The notes under the pieces: model-generated | What the model was told of the DNA's origin: nothing | Database searches by the model: none | Seen by the model: only the letters and a program-made list of their open reading frames with translations | NCBI GenBank assembly: GCA_964469265.1 | Contig: CAYXYF010000002.1 | Span: 1-64,000, forward strand | Length of the DNA: 64,000 nt | Reading direction: 5' to 3' | Source of the DNA: JAEYZS01 sp964469265 | GTDB lineage: Bacteria > Bdellovibrionota > Bdellovibrionia > Bdellovibrionales > JAEYZS01 | Shown here: positions 15,380 to 25,677 of the stretch, piece by piece | Layout of the letters: each line of letters starts with the position of its first letter | Numbering within the stretch: the first letter of the stretch is position 1 | Program-made: the position numbers and the translations under genes

Positions 15380-16945
15380 TTATCTAGCGTAATCTACCGC
15401 TCTAATTTCACGAACAACCGTCACTTTAATTTGACCTGGGTAGTTCATTTCCCTTTCGATCTTACGAGCGATGTCTCGGCTCAGTAGCAGTGATTGCTCA
15501 TCAGTGACTTTGCCGCCTTCTACGAGAACGCGAATTTCACGTCCTGCCTGAAGAGCAAATGTTCTGATAACGCCGTCAAAGCTATTCCCGATACTTTCAA
15601 GATCTTCAAGACGTCTCACGTAGGTTTCGTTTGTCTGTTTACGAGCTCCTGGTCTTGCAGAAGATAGAGCGTCCGCTGCTTGCACGAGGTGAGCAATCAC
15701 AGTCTTTGGTTGCTCGTCTTCGTGATGGGCACGAATAGCGTGAACAATTCTTTCAGACTCACCATGCTTTTTAGCAAACTCAGCTCCGATCACGGCGTGT
15801 GATCCTTCAATGGAGTGGTCCAAGGCTTTTCCGATGTCATGAAGAAGGCCCGCACGTTGTGCAGCTTTAATGTCTGCTCCAATCTCCGCTGCCATCATTC
15901 CTGCAAGGAAACCCACCTCAATAGAGTGTGTGTAGTTGTTTTGTGTGTACGATGTTCTGTACTTTAAGCTTCCTAAAAGCTTTAAAATTTCAGGATGTAC
16001 TCCCACCACACCGAGTTCAAAACATGCTTTTTCACCATCTTCTTTAATGGATTTAAAAAGTTGATCTTTTGTTTTTTGAACGACTTCTTCAATTCTTGCT
16101 GGATGAACTCTTCCGTCCTCAAGCAGAGTCTCAATGGTTCTTCTTGCAATTTCTCTTCGGACTGGGTCAAAAGACGAAATTACAACCGCTTCAGGCGTTT
16201 CATCAACAATCAAGTCCACACCACATGCAGCTTCAAGAGCACGAATGTTACGACCCTCTTTACCGATAATCCGACCCTTCATCTCATCGTTAGGAAGCGC
16301 CAACACGCCAACTGTTTTTTCAGCGGCGTATTCCCCAGCATATCTTGCCATCGCAAGAGAAATAATCTTCTTAGCTTTCTTTTCAGCTTCTGCTTTTGCT
16401 TCGTTTTCAATGAACTGAGCTTTTTTTGCAGCTTCGAGCTCGGCTTCATGTTTTACGGAATTGACTAATTCTTCCTTAGCCTCATTGGCAGAATACTTTG
16501 AGACGGATTCAAGCTTAGACTGAAGTTGTTTTAATTCTTCTTCCAGTCTTTCTTCTTTCTCAGAAAGTTTTTTCTCAAGAAGACCTGTCTCTTTTGCTCT
16601 CATTTCGGCTTGCGTGAGTTTTTCTTTCAATTCTTTTTCAAGAGTTGAGAGTTTTTTATCAAGGTTACGCTCTTTGTCTTTCAACGAGCGCTCTTGGTTT
16701 GCGACTTGGTCTCTTTGTCGTCGAATATCTTGCTCAGCGTTTTTCTTCACTTGGTTTTCAAGCTCTCGAGCCTTCTGCTTAGAAGATTGCTCGATCTTTT
16801 GTGCTTCAAATTTTGCTTTGCTGATTAAGCGGTCCGCCTCAGAACGAGCACGTCGTTTTTTGTTTCTTTCAACAATTCGGCGACCAATAACAAATCCAGC
16901 AAAACCAATTATTATACCAACTAGTATATAAATTGCGTTCATCAT
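15380..16945 (-). CDS. rny: ribonuclease Y
   Basis: RNase Y is a membrane-anchored endoribonuclease that starts mRNA decay. This 521-residue protein has the standard build: an N-terminal membrane helix (IYILVGIIIGFAGFVIG), a long coiled coil (about 25-190), a KH domain (GRIIGKEGRNIRALE) and an HD domain (HDIGKALD with downstream H and D ligands). It overlaps the 5-formyl-THF cyclo-ligase gene by 4 bp and is followed by tyrS. Its presence implies a decay system unlike the RNase E system of enterobacteria, though RNase E is not excluded elsewhere. Confidence 0.95.
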   Translation of the reverse strand: MMNAIYILVGIIIGFAGFVIGRRIVERNKKRRARSEADRLISKAKFEAQKIEQSSKQKARELENQVKKNAEQDIRRQRDQVANQERSLKDKERNLDKKLSTLEKELKEKLTQAEMRAKETGLLEKKLSEKEERLEEELKQLQSKLESVSKYSANEAKEELVNSVKHEAELEAAKKAQFIENEAKAEAEKKAKKIISLAMARYAGEYAAEKTVGVLALPNDEMKGRIIGKEGRNIRALEAACGVDLIVDETPEAVVISSFDPVRREIARRTIETLLEDGRVHPARIEEVVQKTKDQLFKSIKEDGEKACFELGVVGVHPEILKLLGSLKYRTSYTQNNYTHSIEVGFLAGMMAAEIGADIKAAQRAGLLHDIGKALDHSIEGSHAVIGAEFAKKHGESERIVHAIRAHHEDEQPKTVIAHLVQAADALSSARPGARKQTNETYVRRLEDLESIGNSFDGVIRTFALQAGREIRVLVEGGKVTDEQSLLLSRDIARKIEREMNYPGQIKVTVVREIRAVDYAR

Positions 16946-17535
16946 AATAGCTCCCTTTCGTGAATCTTAAGAACTTCCTTCTCTGTCACAATAATATCAA
17001 CTGGGATATCGTCTTCAGTATTCGGTAAAGATTCAGTAACTTGAATAGAGTATGCAACTCCGATTTTAATTCCTTTATAGTTCTTGAGGGTCTTGTCGTA
17101 GTAAGCCTTTCCGTAGCCTAAACGCTGACCTTCAAGGTCAAATGCGAGTCCAGGTAAAAGAACACCCTCGATATCTTTAAGAGCAATTCTTTCGTTTTTT
17201 TGCGCAGGCTCTTCAATCTTGTACTGATTGAATGCCCATTTTTGATCTTTATTGGGATAGAACTGTAAATGTTCCCCTTCCACAACAGGGTAACACCAAG
17301 AGATGTCTACCATAGATTCGACTGTTGATGGATCTGCTTCAGAATTGAAAGCACGATAGCTTGCCCAATAGCGTGTTGAACTTTCAGGCAATACCTTTAA
17401 GAGATTTGCAGCCAAAGCATCCGATGCATTTTCATGGGCCGCAAGGAACTCAGCGCGTTTTTCTTTAAAAACACGTCTGAGAATATTCTTTTTTTCAATA
17501 CTTTCAAAGTTTTTCAATTCATCTAACCTATCCAT
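16942..17535 (-). CDS. fau: 5-formyltetrahydrofolate cyclo-ligase
   Basis: This enzyme converts 5-formyl-THF to 5,10-methenyl-THF with ATP. The 197-residue protein begins with the conserved basic helix (NILRRVFKEKRAEFL). It has the C-terminal signature LLPGLAFDLEGQRLGYGKAYYDKTL, which includes the nucleotide-binding GYGKAYYD. Its neighbour zapA on the upstream side is a common pairing in proteobacteria. It overlaps rny by 4 bp. Confidence 0.9.
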   Translation of the reverse strand: MDRLDELKNFESIEKKNILRRVFKEKRAEFLAAHENASDALAANLLKVLPESSTRYWASYRAFNSEADPSTVESMVDISWCYPVVEGEHLQFYPNKDQKWAFNQYKIEEPAQKNERIALKDIEGVLLPGLAFDLEGQRLGYGKAYYDKTLKNYKGIKIGVAYSIQVTESLPNTEDDIPVDIIVTEKEVLKIHERELL

Positions 17536-17589
17536 AGGTACCAGAGGTATCCATGGCGCTAGGTAAGACTTAGAACGTTAACCTAAATG

Positions 17590-17913
17590 TTAATGATCGA
17601 GTCCCACCTGTGGTATGTGGTTAGACTCTAGATTGGCGAGAATTTCTTGGGCTTTAATTTCAACATCCGAGAGCTCATTGAGTGTTTTTGATTTAAACAC
17701 GTGATGCTCTTCCGCTAAATTGAGGCAAGCCAAAATGGCTGCCGTTTGTAAAGAATCTGTTTTAGTTAAAGTTAAGGATTGTTGGATTTTATTATTAACA
17801 AATTGAACAAGCTGATCGACAGTTTCCTTCGAATGAGAAGATTTTAAACGAAGTGGAATACCACCGATTTCAACTTCATAAACATTATGTTGCGCTTTAT
17901 TATCATTTGCCAA
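17590..17913 (-). CDS. zapA: cell division protein ZapA
   Basis: ZapA binds and bundles FtsZ at the division site. The 107-residue protein has the N-terminal beta/alpha globular region (YEVEIGGIPLRLKSSHSKETVDQLVQFVNNKI) and a C-terminal coiled coil, as in the family. It is the first gene of the zapA-fau-rny-tyrS-ferredoxin-hydrolase-mutS-like run. In E. coli the 6S RNA gene lies between zapA and fau; here only 54 bp separates them. Confidence 0.85.
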   Translation of the reverse strand: MANDNKAQHNVYEVEIGGIPLRLKSSHSKETVDQLVQFVNNKIQQSLTLTKTDSLQTAAILACLNLAEEHHVFKSKTLNELSDVEIKAQEILANLESNHIPQVGLDH

Positions 17914-18022
17914 AGCTAATAGCTCCTTAGGATTTCCCGCTTCAGGTCTAACCTAATAATAATTCTTACAAAATTTGAAAATTCCGTCAACAGAAACATC
18001 ACCAAACGGCCCTAAATTGAGA

Positions 18023-19633
18023 CTATTTTTTGCCTTTGTCTGACAGAGAGTAAGCGTGATTCACCAAAAGGCCTGTTATTCTTCGGAAATCCCCCAAAAG
18101 GTCCATATGAATTGAACTCGTGTTGATGGTTTCTTTTAGACCTATTTTCAGGCGTTCGATGTGGGATTCCTTGAGTTGCTTCTCAAGTTTTCGCAGCTCT
18201 CGCTTCTGAACTATAACGCGATCCGCAAGTTCTTTGTCCTGCAGATGAAATGAGGTCAAAGAAAGTGTAGCAATTTCCATGACCATATTATGCATTTGTT
18301 TGATTTCAGCCCATCCCTCTTCACTAAACTGTAAACGCAGAGCGTGTTTTTTGCGCGCCAATTCGACGATGCTATTATCGATAACATCACCGGTTTGTTC
18401 AAGATCACTAATATAGGTGATTAATCGAATGCTCTCTTTACCCACTTCGCCAGGCAAACTTGATAGGAAGAATTTAATCTCACGTTGGAGGAGATCCAGC
18501 TGGTTATCTCTGTTTTTGATGCTGTCGACGAGTTCAGGGTCTTCGGTTTTGAAGAGATCCTTACAGTCTTTGAGCATGCTGCTAACAATATCACCCATGC
18601 GAAGCGCTTCTCGCCTTGCTTGCGCAAAGGCAAGCTCCGTATGTTGGTAGGTTTCAAGATTCAGATATTTTGGACCAAACTCTCTTTCACTTTCAGAGCG
18701 CGGTAGAATTTTTTCAATGAACTTCGCTCCAGCATTAATGAAAGGATAAAATAGAATTGCTGAAGTGATATTTAAAATTGTGTGAGCGTTTGCAATATCT
18801 CTAACGACGGAATCCGATGTTGGAAGGAATTCTATGATGGTGGATTCTGTTAATAGATAATAACCCGTGAACGGAATGACCTTATAAAAGAAGTGGGCCC
18901 AAGCCACTTGCCGTCCAATATAATTAGAATTTAAAGATGCAATGAGCGCAGTTGCGGTTGTTCCGATATTTGCTCCGTAAACCAAATAAAGCGATTCTTG
19001 GAACGTAAAAATTTCTGAGGTCGCCAAACTCATCGCAAGGCCGATCGTGACCGCGCTGCTTTGGAAGATGGCAGACATCACTGCAGCTAAGACGAGCAAA
19101 TAAAAAACATTTTGTTTCAAGTGCGCGAACACTTCCATCATGAAATCATATTTTTTTATGATGGTTGTCCCCTGCCCCATCATATCAAGACCGATAAATA
19201 AAAGTCCAAAACCGACAATGACTCCAGCTAAGCTTTTTGGAATTCGCTTTTTAGAAAAGAAATAAAAAAGATAGCCCGCTATAAAAAGAGGTAAGCCATA
19301 TTGAGCAATATTAAAGCTCATGATTTGAACTGTTAAAGTAGATCCCACAGCAGTTCCAACAATTAAGCCCATTACCTGCCGTAGAGTGACAACCTCGGCA
19401 GAACCCAAGCCCACCAACATACTTGTCACAGCTCCAGAGCTTTGAACAAAGACAGTAAGAATAATTCCGACTAAAATTGCCAGATAGTTTTTGCCAGAAA
19501 TTTTACGAAAGAGTTCTTGAGAGCGATTTGCCGAGAGTTTTTGCAATTGATCGCTCACCATATTCATGCCGTACATGAAAAAGGCGAGGCCGCCCAATAG
19601 AAACGCAATTGCTGAATGACTCTCGATGCTCAT
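18023..19633 (-). CDS. Na+/phosphate cotransporter with PhoU-like domain
   Basis: The N-terminal two thirds carry two inverted Na_Pi_cotrans repeats with the typical QSS motifs (QSSGAVTSMLVG and QSSAVTIGLAM) and about 8-10 membrane helices. The last about 180 residues are a cytoplasmic helical PhoU-like domain. The length of 536 residues is usual for the NptA/YjbB class, which moves phosphate with sodium, often as an exporter in bacteria. No pst or pho genes are near. It lies between ftsY and zapA with gaps of more than 100 bp on both sides, so it is probably transcribed alone. Confidence 0.88.
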   Translation of the reverse strand: MSIESHSAIAFLLGGLAFFMYGMNMVSDQLQKLSANRSQELFRKISGKNYLAILVGIILTVFVQSSGAVTSMLVGLGSAEVVTLRQVMGLIVGTAVGSTLTVQIMSFNIAQYGLPLFIAGYLFYFFSKKRIPKSLAGVIVGFGLLFIGLDMMGQGTTIIKKYDFMMEVFAHLKQNVFYLLVLAAVMSAIFQSSAVTIGLAMSLATSEIFTFQESLYLVYGANIGTTATALIASLNSNYIGRQVAWAHFFYKVIPFTGYYLLTESTIIEFLPTSDSVVRDIANAHTILNITSAILFYPFINAGAKFIEKILPRSESEREFGPKYLNLETYQHTELAFAQARREALRMGDIVSSMLKDCKDLFKTEDPELVDSIKNRDNQLDLLQREIKFFLSSLPGEVGKESIRLITYISDLEQTGDVIDNSIVELARKKHALRLQFSEEGWAEIKQMHNMVMEIATLSLTSFHLQDKELADRVIVQKRELRKLEKQLKESHIERLKIGLKETINTSSIHMDLLGDFRRITGLLVNHAYSLSDKGKK

Positions 19634-19805
19634 TCCACCAGGTTATCTTAAAATTCAAAAGTTTTCAATGATCTTTGGGACTTATGGTCTTTTCATAAGG
19701 TCCTTGCTCCCACCCCAAGTCGAGTCCTTTCAATTCTTTGGTTGAGTGCAAAGGTTAAGAGTTGTGACTGACGCAACCTCAACAACGAGGCTAAAGTAGC
19801 CAAGC

Positions 19806-20900
19806 CTAGATTATTGAATTAATAAACTCGTCAGAATTGAAGGTACGCAGATCCTCTACCTTTTCACCGACTCCAATGAGCTTAATATTAAGGTTCAAAT
19901 CACTTACTACACCAAGGGCTACACCGCCTTTTGCGGTGCCATCCATTTTAGTTAAGATCACACCTGTAACACCTAAGGCATCGTTGAACTCTTTGGCTTG
20001 GATTAAAGCATTTTGACCTGAATTTGCATCAAGAACCAACAAGACTTCATGGGGAGTGTTCGGAACAGCCTTGTCCATGACTCTTTTAATCTTTTTTAAT
20101 TCTTCCATAAGATGAGCTTGTGTATGAAGTCGCCCCGCCGTATCCACTATTAGCACATCAACATCGGCTTCCTTCGCCGCTTTAACTGCATCAAATGCAA
20201 CACCACTTGGATTATCGACACCTTCTGGAGAGAAAAATATCACAGAGCTTCTATCGGCCCAAATCTTAAGTTGCTCTTTTGCAGCCGCACGAAAGGTGTC
20301 GCCTGCTGCAATCATAACTTTTAAACCTTGAGAGGCTAACTTGTTTGAAAGTTTTCCAATTGTGGTTGTTTTGCCAGCGCCATTGACACCAACAATCATC
20401 CATACCTCAGGTTTATTCTTAAGCTCTTTTGTTGTGATCATTGAAAGATCAGAGGAATTATCTTTAAAAATTTCCTTCATTTGATTTTTTAAAACAGTTC
20501 TTAAACCCTCGACGCCAAGATCTTTATTACTCTCGATAGAATCTTGAATTTGATTCAACAGCTTTTGCACAGTTCGAGGGCCAAGATCTGAGGTGTAAAG
20601 GACTTCTTCGATGGATTCCAACTCTTGGCTATCTATTTCCTGACTCTGAAAAGCAGATGAAATTCGTCCCCAAAAACCTTTCTTTGTATTTTGAAGGGCT
20701 TCTTCAAGGCTAACAAGTTTTTCAACTTTTTTCGGTTCAGGAGCCTTTTCGACTTTCTTAACGGGCTCTTCTATTGGTTTTTCAGAGCGCTTTTTCTTAA
20801 GCAAAGCAGCAAGAGCGGCTGCTAGTGCGGAGAGAAATACAAGGCCGACAACACCAAGCTCAATCAAACTCAAACCAAGATTCGTAATTACGTCTATCAT
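19806..20900 (-). CDS. ftsY: signal recognition particle receptor FtsY
   Basis: FtsY docks SRP-bound ribosomes at the membrane. This 364-residue version opens with a hydrophobic helix (about 10-35, LSLIELGVVGLVFLSALAAA), then a short charged linker. The NG domain follows, with GVNGAGKTTTIGKL, DTAGRLHTQ, TKMDGTAKGG and closing GVGEKVEDLRTF. The true membrane helix in place of the long acidic A domain of E. coli is known in several other phyla. It is divergent from metF. Confidence 0.93.
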   Translation of the reverse strand: MIDVITNLGLSLIELGVVGLVFLSALAAALAALLKKKRSEKPIEEPVKKVEKAPEPKKVEKLVSLEEALQNTKKGFWGRISSAFQSQEIDSQELESIEEVLYTSDLGPRTVQKLLNQIQDSIESNKDLGVEGLRTVLKNQMKEIFKDNSSDLSMITTKELKNKPEVWMIVGVNGAGKTTTIGKLSNKLASQGLKVMIAAGDTFRAAAKEQLKIWADRSSVIFFSPEGVDNPSGVAFDAVKAAKEADVDVLIVDTAGRLHTQAHLMEELKKIKRVMDKAVPNTPHEVLLVLDANSGQNALIQAKEFNDALGVTGVILTKMDGTAKGGVALGVVSDLNLNIKLIGVGEKVEDLRTFNSDEFINSII

Positions 20901-21042
20901 ACACAGCCTTTCAACGGATAATTCCTTATATATCTATGGAAATTCCGAGTTTTTGTCACGTCTTTAGAATTGCAAGAAACAATATGTATTGATATGCTGT
21001 TTCCTATTGTAACAATATTTAAACATCCAACGAGTAAAAGTA

Positions 21043-21987
21043 ATGAAAGTCATTGAACATATCGAGAAGGCCAAGGATCCCCTTTTTTCATACGAAATCA
21101 TTCCTCCTAGCCGCGGTCGCTCTATTCGAGATGTTATCGAGATCACAGAAAAATTAGCACCATTAAATCCGCCATGGATTGACGTCACGGCTCATGCTTC
21201 AAGCGCATATTATCATGAAACAAAAAACGGAATGCTGGAAAGACGTACAATTCGTAAGCGCCCGGGGACCCTCGGCATCTGTGGAGTTATTCAAAACCGA
21301 TTCAAGATAGATACGGTTGCCCATATCTTATGCTTAGGCTTTACAAAAGAAGAGACAGAAGATGCTCTTATTGAGTTAAATTATCTTGGCATCGAAAACG
21401 TCCTAGCTCTGCGTGGTGACAATCTCAATTATGAAAAAGAAAAATCAAAAAACAGAACAACAAATCAACACGCTTCCGAATTGGTCTCGCAACTGTGTGG
21501 TCTTAAGAAAGGCGTGTTTCTTGAGGACATTAGCGATTCTGCTCCTCTCGAATTTTGTGTGGGGGTTGCAGGATATCCTGAAAAACACTTTGAGGCTGCT
21601 AATTTGAAAACTGACATTCATTACTTAAAACAAAAAGTAGAGCAAGGTGCAGACTACATCATGACTCAAATGTTTTTTGATAATCAAAAGTACTTTGACT
21701 TTGTTGCGCATTGCCGCGAGGCTGGCATCACGGTTCCTATTATTCCAGGATTAAAAATTTTAAAATCTGCAAAGCAACTCAAATCACTTCCAAAAACATT
21801 CCATATTGATATTCCAAGTGAATTTTCAGATGAAGTACTAGAAAATCCAGACCATGCAGAGGAAATCGGTAAACGCTGGGCGTACCAGCAAACAGAAGAT
21901 CTTTTAAGAGCAAATATTCCTTATGTGCATTTTTATGTAATGAATGACGCTGACTCAGTCGTCGATATAGTAAAGAAGTTTAAATAA
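21043..21987 (+). CDS. metF: 5,10-methylenetetrahydrofolate reductase
   Basis: This flavoenzyme makes 5-methyl-THF for methionine synthesis. The 314 residues hold the MetF barrel with SYEIIPPSRGR at the N-terminus, ENVLALRGD, and QMFFDNQKYFDF. It immediately precedes metH, whose ATG shares the last base of the metF stop codon (TAATG), so the two are cotranscribed and probably translationally coupled. No SAM or cobalamin riboswitch was recognised in the 140 bp between ftsY and metF. Confidence 0.94.
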   Translation: MKVIEHIEKAKDPLFSYEIIPPSRGRSIRDVIEITEKLAPLNPPWIDVTAHASSAYYHETKNGMLERRTIRKRPGTLGICGVIQNRFKIDTVAHILCLGFTKEETEDALIELNYLGIENVLALRGDNLNYEKEKSKNRTTNQHASELVSQLCGLKKGVFLEDISDSAPLEFCVGVAGYPEKHFEAANLKTDIHYLKQKVEQGADYIMTQMFFDNQKYFDFVAHCREAGITVPIIPGLKILKSAKQLKSLPKTFHIDIPSEFSDEVLENPDHAEEIGKRWAYQQTEDLLRANIPYVHFYVMNDADSVVDIVKKFK

Positions 21988-24900
21988 TGACAGATTCTCC
22001 AATCCTTTTAGAATTAGAAAAAACATTGCGACAAAGAATTATGATTCTTGATGGAGCAATGGGCACAGTTATACAAACGCATAAACTTGAAGCCAAAGAC
22101 TTTCACAAAGGTGAGTTCGAGAAACATCCAAAGGATCTTAAGGGAAACAATGATCTTCTGGTATTAACTCGTCCCGATCTTATTAAGCAAATTCACTTAG
22201 ATTATCTCGCAGCGGGTGCTGATATCATTGAGACGAATACATTTAATGGAACTCGTATCGCGCAAAGCGATTATGGTTTAGAAGATAGAGTTCCTGAACT
22301 CAATAAGACCGCTGCTCGCCTTGCAAGAGAAGCTTGTGACGAATTTATGGCAAAAAACCCAGACCGCAAATGCTATGTCGCTGGAGCACTGGGACCTACG
22401 AATAAAACAACGTCTATTTCTCCAAACGTCAATGACCCTGGCTTTCGTGCAGTGACATTTGAACAACTTGCAGAAAACTACTATGAACAAGCCGTGAATC
22501 TTCTAGATGGTGGCGCAGATATTCTTCTTCCAGAAACGACGTTTGATACATTGAATTTAAAAGCTGCACTCTACGCAATTAAAAAAATCGAAGAAGAACA
22601 AAACATAAAAATTCCGCTTATGATTTCCGTAACAATTACGGATCAATCGGGCCGGACACTATCGGGTCAAACTGTTGAAGCCTTCTGGAACTCGATTCGC
22701 CATGCAAAACCTTTATCGGTTGGCATTAACTGTGCCCTGGGTGCAGAAGAAATGCGTCCATACATCAAAGATCTTGCAAGTGTAGCCGACTGTTATGTGA
22801 GTTGTTATCCGAATGCTGGCCTTCCAAATCCACTTTCAGCGACAGGCTATGATGAAACACCAGAAAGTCTTAGCACAACTCTTCTTGAGTTTGCTGAGAA
22901 CGGGCTATTGAATATTGTCGGTGGTTGTTGCGGAACAACTCCACCGCACATTCAAGCGATCTCTGATAAGGTTAAAAACCTTCCGCCACGAGAGGTTCCT
23001 GAGCTTCCTCGTAAAACGAGGCTTTCAGGTCTTGAGGCTTTAAATCTTGTTGCTACTGGCGAGCGACCGTTCATTATGGTGGGCGAACGAACCAACGTGA
23101 CAGGATCTCCAAAGTTTGCGCGATTGATTAAAGAAGAACAATTTGATGAAGCTCTTTCCATTGCAAAACAGCAAGTGGAAAATGGCGCAAATATTATTGA
23201 TATTAACTTTGATGAAGCAATGATTGACGGTCCTGTTGCGATGAGGAAGTTTTTAAACCTTGTGGCCAGCGAACCCGACATTTGCAAAGTCCCTATTATG
23301 ATCGACTCTTCAAAGTGGTCAGTTATATTTGAAGGTTTAAAATGTCTTCAAGGTAAGGGAATCGTAAACTCAATCTCTTTAAAAGAAGGAGAAGAAGAGT
23401 TTCTTGAGCATGCAAAAACTGTATTGAAATTCGGTGCAGCTGTTGTCGTTATGGCTTTTGATGAAAAAGGCCAAGCTGTCACAAAAGAAGAAAAGGTCCG
23501 TATTTGTAGTCGAGCTTACAAACTCTTAACAGGTATTGGGTTTGAGCCTGAAGATATTATTTTTGATCCTAATATTCTTACCGTGGCAACCGGCATGGAT
23601 GAGCATAACGAGTATGCCATAAACTTTCTTGAAGCGATCCGAGAAATCAAAGCCGCTTGTCCAGGCGCCCTTGTTTCTGGTGGAGTATCGAACCTCTCAT
23701 TCTCCTTTAGAGGAAATAATAAAGTGAGAGAAGCAATGCATGCCATTTTCCTTTATCATGCTATTCAAAAAGGTTTGGATATGGGCATCGTTAACGCAGG
23801 CATGCTTGAGGTCTACGAGCAGATTGATCCTGTATTACGCCAAAAGTGCGAGGACGTTATCTTAAATAAAAACTCCGAAGCATCTGAAGAACTCATTAAA
23901 CTTGCGGAGTCTTATAAAAATCAAGAAGGGCAAAAGACCGTTCAAAATTTGGAGTGGCGTAAAAACAGTCTTGAAGAAAGAATATCTCATTCGTTGGTCA
24001 AAGGAATTGATACTTACATCGTCGATGACACTGCTGAAGCTTTTGAGAAATACAAAAAGCCCCTTGATGTTATTGAAGGGCCTTTGATGGACGGAATGAA
24101 GGTCGTAGGAGAACTCTTCGGATCTGGGAAAATGTTTTTACCTCAGGTCGTAAAAAGTGCAAGAGTGATGAAAAAGGCTGTCGCTTATCTTGAGCCTTTC
24201 ATGGAAGAAGAAAAAAAGAAAAATATTAAAAACGCCCAAAACCAGAAGAGCATCCTTCTTGCAACTGTTAAGGGCGATGTTCATGACATTGGCAAAAACA
24301 TTGTATCTGTCGTCCTTGCATGCAACGGCTATAAAGTTTACGACCTTGGCGTGATGGTTGCTTGTAAGGATATTATTGAAAAAGCTAGAGAACACAACGT
24401 CGATCTTGTGGGCCTAAGTGGTCTTATCACGCCCTCTTTAGATGAAATGGCAACCAACCTTAAAGAGTTTGAGCGTGTTGGACTTAATAAACCCGTATTG
24501 GTGGGTGGAGCTACGACATCCCGTACTCACACCGCAGTGAAGTTGGATCCTCACTATACTCTTCCTGTTTGCCATGTACTAGATGCATCTTTAGTCGTCG
24601 ACGTCTGTAATCAGCTTCTCAACGAGAAAACAAAAGAAGCTTATGCCCAAAAGACCAAAGAAAATTACAGTAAGGTTCGCCAAAATTATCTAGATACTAT
24701 AAATGACAAAAGCAAATTTCTTCCGATTAAAGAGGCTCGCCAAAAAAAGGCGACAACGGAATGGAGTAAGATTGATATTGCTCAGCCAGAATTTAAGGGT
24801 GTTAAAGAATACAACTTTGCCATTGAAGACATTCAACCTTATATTGACTGGTCTCCTTTCTTCTGGGCATGGGGACTCAAGGGTGTCTATCCAAAAATTT

Positions 24901-25670
24901 TAGACAAATATGGCGAAGAAGCTCAAAAGCTTTTTAATGATGCCCAAAAGTTTTTAAAAATGTTTAAAGACAAAAACCTCATCACGCCTAAAGCAGTTGT
25001 TGGGATCTGGGATGCTTATTCTACCGATGACGACTGCGTTATCGTATCTGAAAATGGACAACCTATTGAAACCTTCCAGTTCTTAAGACAGCAGCGAGAC
25101 AAAGAAGCTTCATCAGGTGTTTTCAGATGTCTTTCTGACTTCGTTGCACCAAAAGAGATTGGTGGCGACACTATGGGTATGTTTGTGTGTACCGCAGGAC
25201 AGGCCATTGAAGATGTCGCTAAGACCTATGAGCAAGATAACGATGATTATTCTTCTATCTTGATAAAAGCGTTGGGCGATCGCCTTGTAGAAGGACTTGC
25301 AGAACTTCTTCACAAACGCGTGCGCGAGGCTTATGGGTTCGGGCGCACCGAGAAGTTAACAAGTGAAGAATTAATTAAAGAAAAATATCGTGGCATTCGG
25401 CCTGCACCAGGATATCCAGCATGTCCTGATCACACCGAAAAACTAAAAATTTGGAAACTTCTTAATGCATTTGAAAGAACGGGCGCAAGCTTGACATCGA
25501 ACTTTGCAATGAGCCCAGGGAGTACAATTTCTGGTTATTACTTTACACACCCAGAGGCAAAATACTTCCACGTTGGCAAAATCGGAAAAGATCAGATTGA
25601 AGACCTTGCAAAACGAAAGAATATGCCCGTTCAAGAACTAGAAAAGTTTTTAGCATCAAATATTATCTAA
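21987..25670 (+). CDS. metH: cobalamin-dependent methionine synthase
   Basis: MetH transfers methyl from 5-methyl-THF to homocysteine through cob(I)alamin. All four modules are present in 1227 residues. The homocysteine/zinc barrel (about 15-325) has the zinc cysteines C314 and C315 in GGCCG and an earlier Cys in GINCALG. The pterin domain follows (about 360-620; GERTNVTGS). The cap and B12 domain (about 650-890) carries H766 in DVHDIGKNI as the lower cobalt ligand. The SAM reactivation domain (about 930-1220) ends with RPAPGYPACPDH and a substrate region. The protein looks complete and functional. Confidence 0.97.
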   Translation: MTDSPILLELEKTLRQRIMILDGAMGTVIQTHKLEAKDFHKGEFEKHPKDLKGNNDLLVLTRPDLIKQIHLDYLAAGADIIETNTFNGTRIAQSDYGLEDRVPELNKTAARLAREACDEFMAKNPDRKCYVAGALGPTNKTTSISPNVNDPGFRAVTFEQLAENYYEQAVNLLDGGADILLPETTFDTLNLKAALYAIKKIEEEQNIKIPLMISVTITDQSGRTLSGQTVEAFWNSIRHAKPLSVGINCALGAEEMRPYIKDLASVADCYVSCYPNAGLPNPLSATGYDETPESLSTTLLEFAENGLLNIVGGCCGTTPPHIQAISDKVKNLPPREVPELPRKTRLSGLEALNLVATGERPFIMVGERTNVTGSPKFARLIKEEQFDEALSIAKQQVENGANIIDINFDEAMIDGPVAMRKFLNLVASEPDICKVPIMIDSSKWSVIFEGLKCLQGKGIVNSISLKEGEEEFLEHAKTVLKFGAAVVVMAFDEKGQAVTKEEKVRICSRAYKLLTGIGFEPEDIIFDPNILTVATGMDEHNEYAINFLEAIREIKAACPGALVSGGVSNLSFSFRGNNKVREAMHAIFLYHAIQKGLDMGIVNAGMLEVYEQIDPVLRQKCEDVILNKNSEASEELIKLAESYKNQEGQKTVQNLEWRKNSLEERISHSLVKGIDTYIVDDTAEAFEKYKKPLDVIEGPLMDGMKVVGELFGSGKMFLPQVVKSARVMKKAVAYLEPFMEEEKKKNIKNAQNQKSILLATVKGDVHDIGKNIVSVVLACNGYKVYDLGVMVACKDIIEKAREHNVDLVGLSGLITPSLDEMATNLKEFERVGLNKPVLVGGATTSRTHTAVKLDPHYTLPVCHVLDASLVVDVCNQLLNEKTKEAYAQKTKENYSKVRQNYLDTINDKSKFLPIKEARQKKATTEWSKIDIAQPEFKGVKEYNFAIEDIQPYIDWSPFFWAWGLKGVYPKILDKYGEEAQKLFNDAQKFLKMFKDKNLITPKAVVGIWDAYSTDDDCVIVSENGQPIETFQFLRQQRDKEASSGVFRCLSDFVAPKEIGGDTMGMFVCTAGQAIEDVAKTYEQDNDDYSSILIKALGDRLVEGLAELLHKRVREAYGFGRTEKLTSEELIKEKYRGIRPAPGYPACPDHTEKLKIWKLLNAFERTGASLTSNFAMSPGSTISGYYFTHPEAKYFHVGKIGKDQIEDLAKRKNMPVQELEKFLASNII

Positions 25671-25677
25671 GCTCGCA

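Noticed and set aside
15995..16468. 157-codon open frame opposite rny.
   Set aside because: It is a shadow of the rny coiled-coil and KH coding sequence, rich in Phe and Ser as expected from antisense of Glu/Lys codons, without RBS.
20901..21042. SAM or cobalamin riboswitch before metF-metH.
   Set aside because: The 140-bp space has no recognisable conserved core or multi-stem fold.
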